Positions 20,333-29,275 of a stretch of DNA of 64,000 nt are shown here, in pieces (position 1 is the stretch's first letter; each line of letters begins with the position of its first letter). A program made the translations under genes and the position numbers. The stretch is taken from assembly GCF_027213785.1 (NCBI RefSeq), contig NZ_JAPWGO010000002.1, positions 221,893-285,892 on the forward strand, in the 5' to 3' direction. Origin of the DNA: Limimaricola sp. G21655-S1 (GTDB taxonomy: Bacteria > Pseudomonadota > Alphaproteobacteria > Rhodobacterales > Rhodobacteraceae). The notes under the pieces were generated by a model. The model was not told the DNA's origin and ran no database searches. It saw nothing but the letters and a program-made list of their open reading frames with translations.

Positions 20333-21513
20333 GGCTTCACGAAGAGCTTGCGGTCGAGATCGCACAGCGTTTCGGCGGGACCGCTGTCGCGGATCAGGAT
20401 CGTCTCGGTGGTCTCCAGCCCCCAGCCCTCCATCCAGATGCCCGGCATGAAATGAAAGGTCATGCCGGGCTCTAGCACCGTCAGGTCGCCCTTGCGCAGG
20501 CTCGCGGTCCGCTCGCCCCAATCGGGCGGGTAGCTCAGCCCCACCGGATAGCCGCAGCGGTTCGGCCGGTGGATGCCGATGCGCCGCAGCGGCGCGTGCA
20601 ACGCCGCGGCGATGTCCTGCGTGGTGTTGCCGGGCCGCGCCGCCTCCAGCCCGGCTTCCAGCCCCTCGGTCAGCGCCTCGGCGGCGCGGGCCATGTCGGC
20701 GGGCGGCTCGCCGAGATGGACCGTGCGGCACAGCGGCGCGTGGTAACGGCGGACGCAGCCCGACAGTTCGAAAAAGGTCGCCTCGCCGCGGCGCATCTCC
20801 TCGCCGTTCCATGTCAGGTGCGGTGCGCTGGCATCGGCGCCGGACGGCATCAAAGGGACGATGGCGGCGTAATCGCCCCAATCCTCGCCGACCCCGCGCA
20901 CGGCGGCACGCATCACCTCGCCCACAAGCTCGTTCTTGCGCCGCCCCGGTTCGGCCAGTTCGATCGCCAGCCGGGCGATGGTCTCGGAAATCCGCGCCGC
21001 GCGCCGCATCAGCGCGATCTCGGGGGCCGACTTCACCAGCCGCCGCCAGTTCACCAGTGCCGTGGCATCGATGAATTCCGCCTCGGGCAGCCCGGTCTCC
21101 AGCACCGCATGGGCCCGGGCGGAGTAGTAGTAGTTGTCCATCTCGACGCCGATCCGCGCGCCGCCATGGCCCATGCCGATCAGCCGCGCCGCGAGATCCT
21201 GCATCGGGTGACGCGTGGCCGACTGCACGTAACGGTCGTCATAGCCGAGAATGCAGGCCTCGCTCATCCAGACGGTGCGCAGCGCCCCGGCGGTGTCCTG
21301 CATCCGGCCCCACCAGCAGGGCTCTCCGTCGAGCGGCAGGATCACGCCCTGATGCACATAGAACGACCATCCGTCATAACCGGTGAGCCAGTTCTGGTTC
21401 GACGGGTCGGTGACGAAGAGCACGTCGATGCCTGCCTCGGCCATGGCACGGCGGGTCGCGGCAAGGCGGCGCTCGTATTCGGCTCGCTCGAACGGGGCGG
21501 CGTGAGGTCCCAT
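20329..21513 (-). CDS. doeA: M24-family hydrolase resembling ectoine hydrolase DoeA
   Basis: A 394-residue creatinase/prolidase-fold protein. From memory of the Halomonas DoeA sequence, it shares long stretches: DPSNxxWLTGYDGWSFYVHQ, the GVEMDNYYYSA region, YPxGxSYPPDWGERT and LEPGMTFHFMPG. As in DoeA, metal-ligand positions of classic M24 peptidases are changed (FFELSG and RYHAP in place of two Asp motifs). DoeA opens ectoine to N-alpha-acetyl-2,4-diaminobutyrate in the cytoplasm. The start at 21513 has AGAGGAGAG just upstream. It overlaps the ArgE-like gene by four bases and diverges from a PAS histidine kinase. No ectoine transporter is nearby, so another substrate remains possible. Confidence 0.72.
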   Translation of the reverse strand: MGPHAAPFERAEYERRLAATRRAMAEAGIDVLFVTDPSNQNWLTGYDGWSFYVHQGVILPLDGEPCWWGRMQDTAGALRTVWMSEACILGYDDRYVQSATRHPMQDLAARLIGMGHGGARIGVEMDNYYYSARAHAVLETGLPEAEFIDATALVNWRRLVKSAPEIALMRRAARISETIARLAIELAEPGRRKNELVGEVMRAAVRGVGEDWGDYAAIVPLMPSGADASAPHLTWNGEEMRRGEATFFELSGCVRRYHAPLCRTVHLGEPPADMARAAEALTEGLEAGLEAARPGNTTQDIAAALHAPLRRIGIHRPNRCGYPVGLSYPPDWGERTASLRKGDLTVLEPGMTFHFMPGIWMEGWGLETTETILIRDSGPAETLCDLDRKLFVKP

Positions 21514-21679
21514 GAATCTCTCCTCTGAACCCGACCAGCCGATCCCGGGCGATGACCACGGGTCAATTCCGATGGCGGCGGAAACTGTCCGAAAAGCGAC
21601 CTTCCCACGCATCGAAGCGAGTCGATCCGCCCCGGCGATAGGCGGCAAATCGCCGGTTCCGTTTCCATGCAGAGAGCGC

Positions 21680-21709
21680 TTGGTCGCGCCCTGAAAATCG
21701 ACCTATGCT
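21680..21709 (+). promoter_or_regulatory. Candidate promoter of the PAS histidine kinase
   Basis: TTGGTC (21680-21685), an 18-base spacer and TATGCT (21704-21709) resemble a sigma-70 promoter 30 bases before the chosen start. The prediction rests on sequence similarity alone. Confidence 0.4.
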
Positions 21710-21738
21710 AAAGTAGTGGTACATGAGTGGCGGTGCAT

Positions 21739-23553
21739 ATGAGTCAGAGCTGCGTGACGGAACTCCACCGCTGCGGCGCGGGGATCGAGGACGAGGCGCT
21801 CGCGGCATCGCTCGATCTTTTGCCGTCGCCGACCTGGGTGGCCGATCCGGTCTGCGGCGGTGTTCACTTCAACCGCGCCTGGCTCGAGTTTCGCGGCCGG
21901 ACCCTGTCGCAGGAACTGGGCCGGGGCTGGTTCACGGGCATCCATCATGAGGACCACGACAAGCTCGACACCTACAGGATCGCGCTGTCGGCGGGGCGGC
22001 CCTATCAGGTGGAGTACCGGCTGCGCCGGCATGATGGCGTCTGGCGCTGGATGCTGGATACCGGCGCACCGCGCTTCGCGCCGGATGGCGAGCTGATCGG
22101 GTTCATCGGCAGCTGTGTCGATATCACGGCCCGCCGCGAGGCCGAAATGACCCTTGCCGAGAACGAGGCGCGGCTGCGCAGCGTCACGGAGAATGTCCCG
22201 GGTTATATCTTCCAGCGGATCGTGCATCCCGGCGGACGGGCCGAATACCCGCTCTTCAGCGGTGCCGGCGAACGGGAGAACGGCGGCACGGCCCGTTTCG
22301 GCGCCGCGGCGCTGGGTCAGATGGTCCACCCCGAGGATCTGCCTGCGATGCAGGCACGCTATGCCGAGGCCGTGAGCACCATGGGCCGGCTGGACTGCGA
22401 GGGACGTCTGGTGCTGCCCGACGGCGAAAGCCGCTGGATCCGCTCCCTGTCGCAACCGCGCCCACGCGCGGATGGCGCGCTGATCTGGGACGGGGTGATG
22501 CTCGACATCACCGAGCAGCGCGAACGCGAAGCCGCGCTCGAACGCTCGGCCATGATGCTGGGAATGAGCATCGAGATCGCGGCGATCGGCACTTGGGAGT
22601 TCGACCCCGAAACCGGCCTGATCGCCGCCTCGACCCGCGCGCAGGCGATGTTCCATCTGTCCGAAAACGAGGGCCCGCGCCCGTTCGAAGACTATCTCGA
22701 CCGGGTCCACCCGGAGGATCGCGACGCGGTGTGCCAGGACATGTGCAACGCCCGTGTCGAGGGTGCCGAAATGGCGCGGGTCTACCGCCTTGCGCCGCCC
22801 GATGGTCCGCAACGCTGGGTCAGCATGCGCGGCCGATTGGTCCGGCTCGCCGATGGTAGTCGCCGGCTCATCGGCGCCATCACCGACATCACCGAAACCA
22901 AGCGCCACGAGGCCGAGCGCGAGGCGGCGCTCACGCATCGCCAGACGCTGCTGGCCGAGCTGAACCACCGGATGAAGAACAACCTGCACCTGATCCTGTC
23001 GATGCTGCGGCTGGAGGCGGGACGGTTCCAGGGCCCGGACTCCTTTGCGACGGCGATCGAGCGGATCGAGGCGGTGGCGGCGCTGCACGCGCAGCTCGGC
23101 TTTTCCGAGGGCGCCGGGCGCGTCAGCTTCTGCGGCTATCTTGAGGATCTCGCGGGCAAGCTACGCCGCTCCCTGCTCGAGGGCACCGGCATCCGGCTCG
23201 ACTGCACCGCCGAGCCCCTCGATCTCGATCTCGACCTCGCCGTGCCGCTCGGCATCGTCATCAACGAGCTGGTCACCAACTCCATCAAGCACGCCTTCCC
23301 GCAAGGCGCGGGACTGATCCGCCTCGGGCTGTCCCGCAAGGCGGATGGTGGGCTTCTGGTGGTGGTCGAGGATGACGGGTACGGCCCCGAGGGGCCCGCG
23401 CCCGACACGCCCGAGACGACGTCGTATCCCGGCTCCGGATCGGGCATGGGGTCGCGGCTCGTGGCCGGGCTCTGCGCGCAGATCGGGGCCCGGCTCGAGA
23501 GCCATAGCCTGCCTGGAATGAGGCACGAGATCCACTTGCCGCCGCAGGGCTGA
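21739..23553 (+). CDS. Cytoplasmic sensor histidine kinase with three PAS domains (HisKA_2 type)
   Basis: A 604-residue kinase without membrane segments. Three PAS/PAC modules cover roughly residues 20-135, 145-265 and 280-400; each ends in an xxDIT motif (CVDITARRE, MLDITEQRE, ITDITETKR). The phospho-acceptor is H410 in LLAELNHRMKNNL, the HisKA_2/HWE-like dimerisation helix, followed by an HATPase with VINELVTNSIKHAF, VEDDGYGP and GSGMGSRLVAGL boxes. Such kinases in alphaproteobacteria often sense light, redox or ligands and feed PhyR-type or orphan regulators; none is adjacent here. The start may be ATG 21739 or GTG four codons upstream. It is divergent from the DoeA-like gene. Confidence 0.9.
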   Translation: MSQSCVTELHRCGAGIEDEALAASLDLLPSPTWVADPVCGGVHFNRAWLEFRGRTLSQELGRGWFTGIHHEDHDKLDTYRIALSAGRPYQVEYRLRRHDGVWRWMLDTGAPRFAPDGELIGFIGSCVDITARREAEMTLAENEARLRSVTENVPGYIFQRIVHPGGRAEYPLFSGAGERENGGTARFGAAALGQMVHPEDLPAMQARYAEAVSTMGRLDCEGRLVLPDGESRWIRSLSQPRPRADGALIWDGVMLDITEQREREAALERSAMMLGMSIEIAAIGTWEFDPETGLIAASTRAQAMFHLSENEGPRPFEDYLDRVHPEDRDAVCQDMCNARVEGAEMARVYRLAPPDGPQRWVSMRGRLVRLADGSRRLIGAITDITETKRHEAEREAALTHRQTLLAELNHRMKNNLHLILSMLRLEAGRFQGPDSFATAIERIEAVAALHAQLGFSEGAGRVSFCGYLEDLAGKLRRSLLEGTGIRLDCTAEPLDLDLDLAVPLGIVINELVTNSIKHAFPQGAGLIRLGLSRKADGGLLVVVEDDGYGPEGPAPDTPETTSYPGSGSGMGSRLVAGLCAQIGARLESHSLPGMRHEIHLPPQG

Positions 23554-23689
23554 TCAGACTTGGCCAAGTGCCGCCAATGCATGGCTGGTAGACCGACAAG
23601 CGCATTGCAACCTGCGCCCGGCTGCCTCATGGGAAGACGAAACGCGCAGGGCGATTCCCGTTGCGCCCCAAACGCCTAAAAGACCAGCC

Positions 23690-25300
23690 ATGCCCGATTT
23701 CCCGACGACTTCACCGCGCTTCGACCGCCGGAGCCTGCTGCGCGCCATCGGCGCCTCGGCCACGCTTCTGGCCGGCCTCGGCGGTGCCGCACCGCTCCGT
23801 GCCCAGACCGATCGCCCGAGGGTGATCCCCCCGGCCGAAGAGGAGGTGGCGACCCCCTTCGACTTCGAGATGCTGACCGCAGAGATGCGGGCCCTCGCCG
23901 CCGAGCCCCCCGCCCCGGTGGAGCGCCCCGCCCTGCCCCTGGGCCCGCTGGGTTACGACGACTATCGCCTCATCGCCTTCAAGCCCGAGAACGCGCGCTG
24001 GCGCGGCGCCGAGACGCCGTTCCGGCTGCACGCCTTCCACATGGGATGGCTGTTCGAAGAGCCGGTGCGGCTTTACCAGCTGCGCGATGGCATGGCCCGG
24101 CCGATGCGCTTCGACACGCAGGATTTCGACTATCACGGCCGCCTCTCCGAGAAGGCCGAGAAGATCGCCGAGCTTCCGGGCGTCGCGGGCTTCCGGCTCA
24201 ACGCGCCCCTTAACCGGCCCGATCGCGAGGACGAGCTGGTGGCGTTTCTCGGCGCCAGCTACTTCCGCGCTCTGGGCCGCGACAGCCGCTACGGGCTGAG
24301 CGCGCGCGGCGTCGCCGTCGACACCGCCACCTCGCGCGCCGAGGAATTCCCGCGCTTCAGCCGGTTCTGGCTGGAGCCGGGCGATCGGCAGGTGACGATC
24401 TATGCCGCGCTCGAGGGCGAGACACTGACCGGAGCCTACCGCCTCGTGGTGACGCCCGGGCAGGACACCGAGATCGAGGTGACCGCGCGGCTGTTCTTCC
24501 GCCGCAGCCCGGAGCAGCTCGGCGTCGCGCCGCTGACCTCGATGTTCCTGTTCTCCGAGAAGAACCGGACCGAGTTCGACGATTACCGCCCTGCCGTGCA
24601 TGACAGCGACGGGCTGAGGATCGAGCGGCGCGACGGCGACGTGCTGTGGCGTCCGCTCAACAACCCGCCGCGCCTCGCCTCGTCCTATTTCGGCGAGGAA
24701 AGTCCGCGCGCCTTCGGCCTGTACCAGCGCGACCGCGATTTCGAGAACTATCAGGATAGCGGCGCACGTTACGAGCGGCGCCCCTCGCTCAGGGTCGAGC
24801 CGATCGGCGACTGGGGCCGCGGCGCGGTCCGGCTCGTCGAGATTCCGACCGATCTCGAGGCAAACGACAACATCGTCGCCTTCTGGGTGCCCGAAGGCAA
24901 AATTGCCGCAGGCGATGAGCGCGAGTTCGCCTACCGTCTGCGCTGGGGCGATCTGTCCGCCGACACCGCTTCCGAGACCGCCCATGTGGCCGAGACCCGG
25001 GCCGGAACGGGCGGTGTCTCGGGCGTCGAGAGCGTGGCCGGCACCCGGAAATTCGTCATTGATCTCAAGGGCGGCGCGCTGGAGCGCCTTTCGGCCGAGG
25101 CCGAGGTCGAACTCAAGGCCGAGGCGCATGGCGGCGAGATCCTGTCGCAGACGCTGGAGCGGATCGAGGCCAGCGGCCAGTGGCGCGCGGTGCTTGATGT
25201 CTCCGCCCCGCCCGACGCTACGGTCGAACTGACCGCGCATGTGGCCGGTTTCGGCCGCAAGCTCTCGGAAACCTGGCTTTATCAGTGGATCAACGCCTGA
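23690..25300 (+). CDS. opgG: Periplasmic glucan biosynthesis protein OpgG/OpgD
   Basis: A 536-residue periplasmic protein needed to build osmoregulated periplasmic glucans. The N-terminus (residues 1-39) has a twin-arginine-type signal with DRRSLLRAIGASATLLAG, which in enteric bacteria is a feature of the paralogue OpgD. The body shows the MdoG family regions YDDYRLIAFKPENA, FRLHAFHMGWLF, FPRFSRFWLEP, APLTSMFLFSEKNR and AFGLYQRDRDFENYQD, and ends in an immunoglobulin-like domain. The stop TGA shares its last base with the ATG of the next small gene, and opgH and opgC follow. The 136-base upstream gap contains a 12-base palindrome at 23558-23569. Confidence 0.93.
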   Translation: MPDFPTTSPRFDRRSLLRAIGASATLLAGLGGAAPLRAQTDRPRVIPPAEEEVATPFDFEMLTAEMRALAAEPPAPVERPALPLGPLGYDDYRLIAFKPENARWRGAETPFRLHAFHMGWLFEEPVRLYQLRDGMARPMRFDTQDFDYHGRLSEKAEKIAELPGVAGFRLNAPLNRPDREDELVAFLGASYFRALGRDSRYGLSARGVAVDTATSRAEEFPRFSRFWLEPGDRQVTIYAALEGETLTGAYRLVVTPGQDTEIEVTARLFFRRSPEQLGVAPLTSMFLFSEKNRTEFDDYRPAVHDSDGLRIERRDGDVLWRPLNNPPRLASSYFGEESPRAFGLYQRDRDFENYQDSGARYERRPSLRVEPIGDWGRGAVRLVEIPTDLEANDNIVAFWVPEGKIAAGDEREFAYRLRWGDLSADTASETAHVAETRAGTGGVSGVESVAGTRKFVIDLKGGALERLSAEAEVELKAEAHGGEILSQTLERIEASGQWRAVLDVSAPPDATVELTAHVAGFGRKLSETWLYQWINA

Positions 25301-25482
25301 TGCTCGACCGGACCCTTTCGCTGCCCGACCTCGACACCGCCCGCCTCGAAGCGGAGGCCGCGGAGCGCGGCGCGCTGCCCGACGCCCCGCTGGCCATGCC
25401 GCGCCAGCGGCTGGAGCGGACGGCGACGCCCGCCCTGCTGGCCCGCCTGCGGGCACTTCTGGCACCGCGTCTGGACGCCTGA
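25300..25482 (+). CDS. opgI: Small protein OpgI of the glucan operon
   Basis: A 60-residue protein between opgG and opgH. It begins exactly at the opgG stop (TGATG) and ends one base before the opgH start, so it is clearly part of the translation chain. Its sequence has no hydrophobic segment; it is rich in Leu, Ala and Arg and probably helical. In Rhodobacter sphaeroides the operon order is opgG-opgI-opgH-opgC, and opgI is required for glucan backbone synthesis; I assign the name by position, because I cannot compare sequences here. It may support or regulate OpgH from the cytoplasm. Confidence 0.7.
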   Translation: MLDRTLSLPDLDTARLEAEAAERGALPDAPLAMPRQRLERTATPALLARLRALLAPRLDA

Positions 25483-25483
25483 C

Positions 25484-27244
25484 ATGTCCCCGACAGGCCC
25501 GATGCGGGCACGGGTCGCGGCGCTGGGCGCGAGCCTCGCGCTCGCGGCCGGTGCCTTCACCCTGTTCTTCGCCCAGCGCCAGACCGGCGGGCTCTGGGTC
25601 GAGTTCGCGCGCAGCCTGCTGATCCTGATGGCCACCTTCTGGCTGAGCTGGGGCGCGGCGCAGGCCGTGCTCGGCCTGTGGCCGGGCCGCGCGCGCGCGC
25701 CACGCCGCGCCGAGCCGCAGGGACGCTGCGCGATCCTCGTGCCGGTGCACGAGGAGGACCCGCGCGCGACCTTCTCGCGCATCGCCGCGATGGACGCGGC
25801 GCTGGCCCGGATGCCGCAGGCCGGGCTGTTCGATTTCGCGGTCCTGTCCGACACCCGCTCGGCGCAGGGCGCGACGCGCGAGGCGGCGTGGTATCTTACG
25901 CTGCTGCGGGCGCGTGACGCGGAAGGGCGCATCTTCTACCGCCGCCGGACCTCCAATGCCGGTCGCAAGGCGGGCAATATCGAGGATTTCATCAAGAGCT
26001 CGGGCGCGGCCTACGAGTATGCGCTGATCCTCGACGCCGACAGCCTGATGTCGGCCGAGACCATCATCGAGATGGCGCGCCGCATGGCGGGCGAGCCACG
26101 GCTCGGGCTCTTGCAGAGCCTTCCCGGCGTGATCCGTGCCGGCTCCGTCTTCGGGCGAGCGATGCAGTTCTCGGCGGCGCTGCATTCGCCGATCTTCGCG
26201 CGCGGCGTGGCGCGGCTGCAGGGCGAGACCGGACCGTTCTGGGGCCACAACGCGATGGTGAGGATGCGCGCCTTCGCAGAGAGCTGCGCGCTGCCCGACC
26301 TCGCCGGGCCGCCGCCCTTCGGCGGTCATATCCTGAGCCACGACTATGTCGAGGCGGCGCTCTTGGCGCGGGCAGGCTGGATCGTACGGCTCGACGAGGA
26401 TCTCGCGGGCTCCTACGAGGAGGGGCCCGAGAACATCCTCGCCCACGCCAAGCGCGATCGCCGCTGGTGTCAGGGCAACCTGCAGCACGCGCGGCTGCTG
26501 ACGGCGCCGGGGCTGCGCCCTTGGAGCCGCTTCGTGTTCCTGCAGGGCATTCTCGCCTATGTCTCGTCGCTGTTCTGGCTGGGCTTCCTCGCCACGACGA
26601 TCATCGCCCCGGCGCTGCGGGTCGAGCCGGATTACTTCCCGCTCCCCGGCTGGTCCTTTCCGGTGCTGCCGCCCAACGAGACCACCCGCACCGCCGGGCT
26701 GATCATCGGCGTGCTCGGGCTGTTGATCCTGCCCAAGCTGATGATCGCGGTGCAGGCGATCCGGTCGGGCCGCGCGGCGGGGTTTGGCGGGTCGGTGCGC
26801 CTCATGGCCTCGACCCTGGCCGAGATCGCGCTGTCGAGCGTCACCGCGCCGATCTTCCTGATGTTCCAGACCCGCTCGGTGCTGCAGGTGCTATCGGGCC
26901 GGGATGGCGGCTGGCCGGCCTCGGCGCGCGGCGAGGGCCGTCTGGGCCTCGTCGAGAGCTGGCAGGCGAGCCGCTGGATCTCGGTCGCGGGCCTTGCCGG
27001 TCTGGCCGCCACCTGGCGGCTGTCGCCCGAGCTGGTGGGCTGGCTGATCCCGGTGGCGGGGCCGATGATCGCGGCGCCGCTGGTGATCTGGGCCACCTCC
27101 CTGCCCTGCCGCGCGCTGTTCGCGGTGCCGTCCGAAACCCGACCCGACCCGATCCTCGGCCAGCAGGACGAGGTTCTCGCGGCCTGGGCCCCGCTGAGCG
27201 ACAGCGAGGCCGCCCACCCCCGGCAGGAGCCGCAACATGCCTGA
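25484..27244 (+). CDS. opgH: Glucan glucosyltransferase H
   Basis: A 586-residue inner-membrane family-2 glycosyltransferase that polymerises glucose from UDP-glucose into periplasmic glucan. Two N-terminal helices (about 10-65) precede the catalytic domain with VPVHEED, the UDP-binding LDADSLMS, HDYVEAALL and RDRRWCQGNLQH (Q/RxxRW motif). Five or so C-terminal helices follow. It is shorter than the ~850-residue E. coli protein, mainly through a shorter N-terminus, as is usual in alphaproteobacteria. Its last eight bases overlap the opgC start. Confidence 0.94.
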   Translation: MSPTGPMRARVAALGASLALAAGAFTLFFAQRQTGGLWVEFARSLLILMATFWLSWGAAQAVLGLWPGRARAPRRAEPQGRCAILVPVHEEDPRATFSRIAAMDAALARMPQAGLFDFAVLSDTRSAQGATREAAWYLTLLRARDAEGRIFYRRRTSNAGRKAGNIEDFIKSSGAAYEYALILDADSLMSAETIIEMARRMAGEPRLGLLQSLPGVIRAGSVFGRAMQFSAALHSPIFARGVARLQGETGPFWGHNAMVRMRAFAESCALPDLAGPPPFGGHILSHDYVEAALLARAGWIVRLDEDLAGSYEEGPENILAHAKRDRRWCQGNLQHARLLTAPGLRPWSRFVFLQGILAYVSSLFWLGFLATTIIAPALRVEPDYFPLPGWSFPVLPPNETTRTAGLIIGVLGLLILPKLMIAVQAIRSGRAAGFGGSVRLMASTLAEIALSSVTAPIFLMFQTRSVLQVLSGRDGGWPASARGEGRLGLVESWQASRWISVAGLAGLAATWRLSPELVGWLIPVAGPMIAAPLVIWATSLPCRALFAVPSETRPDPILGQQDEVLAAWAPLSDSEAAHPRQEPQHA

Positions 27245-28436
27245 GCAAACCGTCTCGATCCCGGTCGCGCGCCAGCTGCCGAAACCCCGGGACCCCCGGC
27301 TCGACGTGCTGCGCGGGCTGGCGCTGGTGATGATCTTCATCAACCACGTGCCGGGCAATTTCTGGGAAGACTGGACCAGCCGCAATTTCGGCTTTTCCGA
27401 TGCCGCCGAGGGCTTCGTGCTGATGGCGGGGATCTCGGCCGGTCTGGCCTATTCGGCGGGCTTCCGGGTCCGCTGGCCGTGGCAGGGCGTGGCGAAGATC
27501 TGGCGCCGGGCCTGGACGCTCTATCTCGTGCACCTGCTGATCACCTTGTCCGCGCTGATGATCGCGGCGGCGCTGGCGCGCTTCGCCGACATGCCCGCCA
27601 TGCTGTGGAAGCACGGGATGGGTCTGCTGTTCCGTGATCCGCTGGGCTTTCTGATCGGTGTCCCGACGCTCGGCTTCCAGATCGGCTATGCCAACATCCT
27701 GCCGCTTTATTTCGTGCTGCTGATGGCGGCGCCGCTTGTGCTCTGGGCGGCGGTGCGGCGACCGCTCTGGACCCTCGCGGCTTCGGCGCTCCTGTGGATG
27801 GCGGCGGCGCATTTCCGGCTGACGCTGCCCAACTATCCCACGGGCGGCTGGCAGTTCAGCCCGCCGGCCTGGCAGCTACTTTTCGTACTGGGCCTCGTCA
27901 CGGGCATCATGGCCAAGCAGGGTCGCAGGCTCGTGCCCGCGCGGCGCTGGATCATGGGGGTGGCCGTGGCCTTTCTGGTGCTGTCGCTGGCCTGGATGAA
28001 CCTTCCGGGCTTTGGCAAGACCGGCAATCACCTGCTCTGGATGGCGAACCAGCAGGGCGTGCCGGGTTTCATGACCAGCTTCAACAAGCCATATCTGAAC
28101 CTGCCGCGGCTGCTGCACCTGCTGGCGTTGTTCTACGTGCTGGCATCATGGGGCGCGGTGCGCCGCGCCTGCGCCTCGCGGCTCGCGGCCCCCTTCGCGC
28201 TTCTAGGGCGGCAGGCGCTGCCGGTCTTCGCTCTGGGCTCGATCACCATCTACCTGATCCAGGGCATCAAGACCGAGACCGGCGAGAACTTCGCGCTCGA
28301 CACGATGATGCTCGGCGCCGGTCTGGCGCTGCAATTCGCCTTCGCCGCCGCGCGGCAGTACTGGCCCGCCGATCGCGATGCCGCGGCGCGGGTCGCGGCT
28401 GCCTCGCCCGCACCGGAAAAGGCGCTCGCCGCCTAG
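27237..28436 (+). CDS. opgC: OpgC succinyl-modifying membrane protein
   Basis: A 399-residue polytopic membrane protein with about ten helices and the OpgC family opening RDPRLDVLRGLALVMIFINHVPGN, where the conserved His in INH is a likely catalytic residue. In Rhodobacter sphaeroides OpgC adds succinyl groups to periplasmic glucans, making them anionic. It overlaps opgH by eight bases. Its TAG stop lies in the CTAG shared with the convergent nadC stop, so no dedicated terminator fits between them. Confidence 0.92.
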   Translation: MPEQTVSIPVARQLPKPRDPRLDVLRGLALVMIFINHVPGNFWEDWTSRNFGFSDAAEGFVLMAGISAGLAYSAGFRVRWPWQGVAKIWRRAWTLYLVHLLITLSALMIAAALARFADMPAMLWKHGMGLLFRDPLGFLIGVPTLGFQIGYANILPLYFVLLMAAPLVLWAAVRRPLWTLAASALLWMAAAHFRLTLPNYPTGGWQFSPPAWQLLFVLGLVTGIMAKQGRRLVPARRWIMGVAVAFLVLSLAWMNLPGFGKTGNHLLWMANQQGVPGFMTSFNKPYLNLPRLLHLLALFYVLASWGAVRRACASRLAAPFALLGRQALPVFALGSITIYLIQGIKTETGENFALDTMMLGAGLALQFAFAAARQYWPADRDAAARVAAASPAPEKALAA

Positions 28437-29275
28437 AAGTCGAGCCCGAGATCAAGGGTGCGCGCCGAATGGGTCAGCGCGCCGGAGGAGACGTAGTCGA
28501 CCCCGGTGGCGCAGACCTCGGCCACCCGTTCGCGCCGCATGTTGCCCGAGGCTTCGGTCACGAGGTGCCCGCCGACCATCTCGACGGCGCGGGCCAGATC
28601 GGCGGTCGACATGTTGTCGAGCAGCACGACATCGGCGCCGCCGACCTCGAGCACCTCGGCGAGCTGGTCCAGCGTATCGACCTCGATCTCGATCTTGAGC
28701 ATGTGCGAGGCCGAGGCCGTCGCGGCCCGCAGCGCGGCGCGGATGCCGCCCGCCGCCGCGATGTGGTTGTCCTTGATCAGGATCGCGTCCGACAGGCCGT
28801 AGCGGTGATTGAAGCCGCCGCCATGCAGCACCGCGAGCTTCTCGGCGGCGCGCAGGCCGGGCGTGGTCTTGCGGGTGCAGGTGACGCGGGTGGCGGTGCC
28901 GGCCGTCTCCTTCACGAAACCGGCGGTCAGCGTGGCGATGCCCGAGAGCCGCCCGGCGAAGTTGAGCGCGACGCGCTCGGCCGAGAGGATCGAGGCGGCC
29001 GAGCCCTCGATCTCCATCAGCGTGTCGCCGGGGGCGCAGGCCGCGCCGTCGGCGAGGCGGGTGGTGACCCGCAGCGTCGGATCGACGAGGCGAAACGCGA
29101 TGGCCGCGATCTGAAGCCCCGAGACCACGCCCGGCTCGCGCGCGTTGATCCGCGCGGCATAGGTCGTGTCGGGCGGGATCACGGCGCGGGTGGTGACGTC
29201 GCCATAGGCGCCCAGGTCCTCGTGCAGCGCATGGCGCACCATCGGCTCGAGCAACAGGTCGGGGATCAGGGTCAT
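28433..29275 (-). CDS. nadC: Nicotinate-nucleotide pyrophosphorylase (carboxylating)
   Basis: A 280-residue enzyme that converts quinolinate and PRPP to nicotinate mononucleotide, the third step of de novo NAD synthesis. Family motifs include EDLGAYGDVTT, ERVALNFAGRLSGIAT, TCTRKTTPGLR, HRYGLSDAILIKDNH and DVVLLDNM. The start at 29275 overlaps the nadB stop by four bases (ATGA), completing a nadA-nadB-nadC operon. The longer upstream frame is a shadow of nadB. Its stop shares CTAG with the opgC stop. Confidence 0.95.
   Translation of the reverse strand: MTLIPDLLLEPMVRHALHEDLGAYGDVTTRAVIPPDTTYAARINAREPGVVSGLQIAAIAFRLVDPTLRVTTRLADGAACAPGDTLMEIEGSAASILSAERVALNFAGRLSGIATLTAGFVKETAGTATRVTCTRKTTPGLRAAEKLAVLHGGGFNHRYGLSDAILIKDNHIAAAGGIRAALRAATASASHMLKIEIEVDTLDQLAEVLEVGGADVVLLDNMSTADLARAVEMVGGHLVTEASGNMRRERVAEVCATGVDYVSSGALTHSARTLDLGLDF

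Noticed and set aside
23711..26488. 925-codon minus-strand frame across opgG and opgH
   Set aside because: The plus strand has clear OpgG, OpgI and OpgH; the antisense frame is His/Arg/Asp-rich noise.
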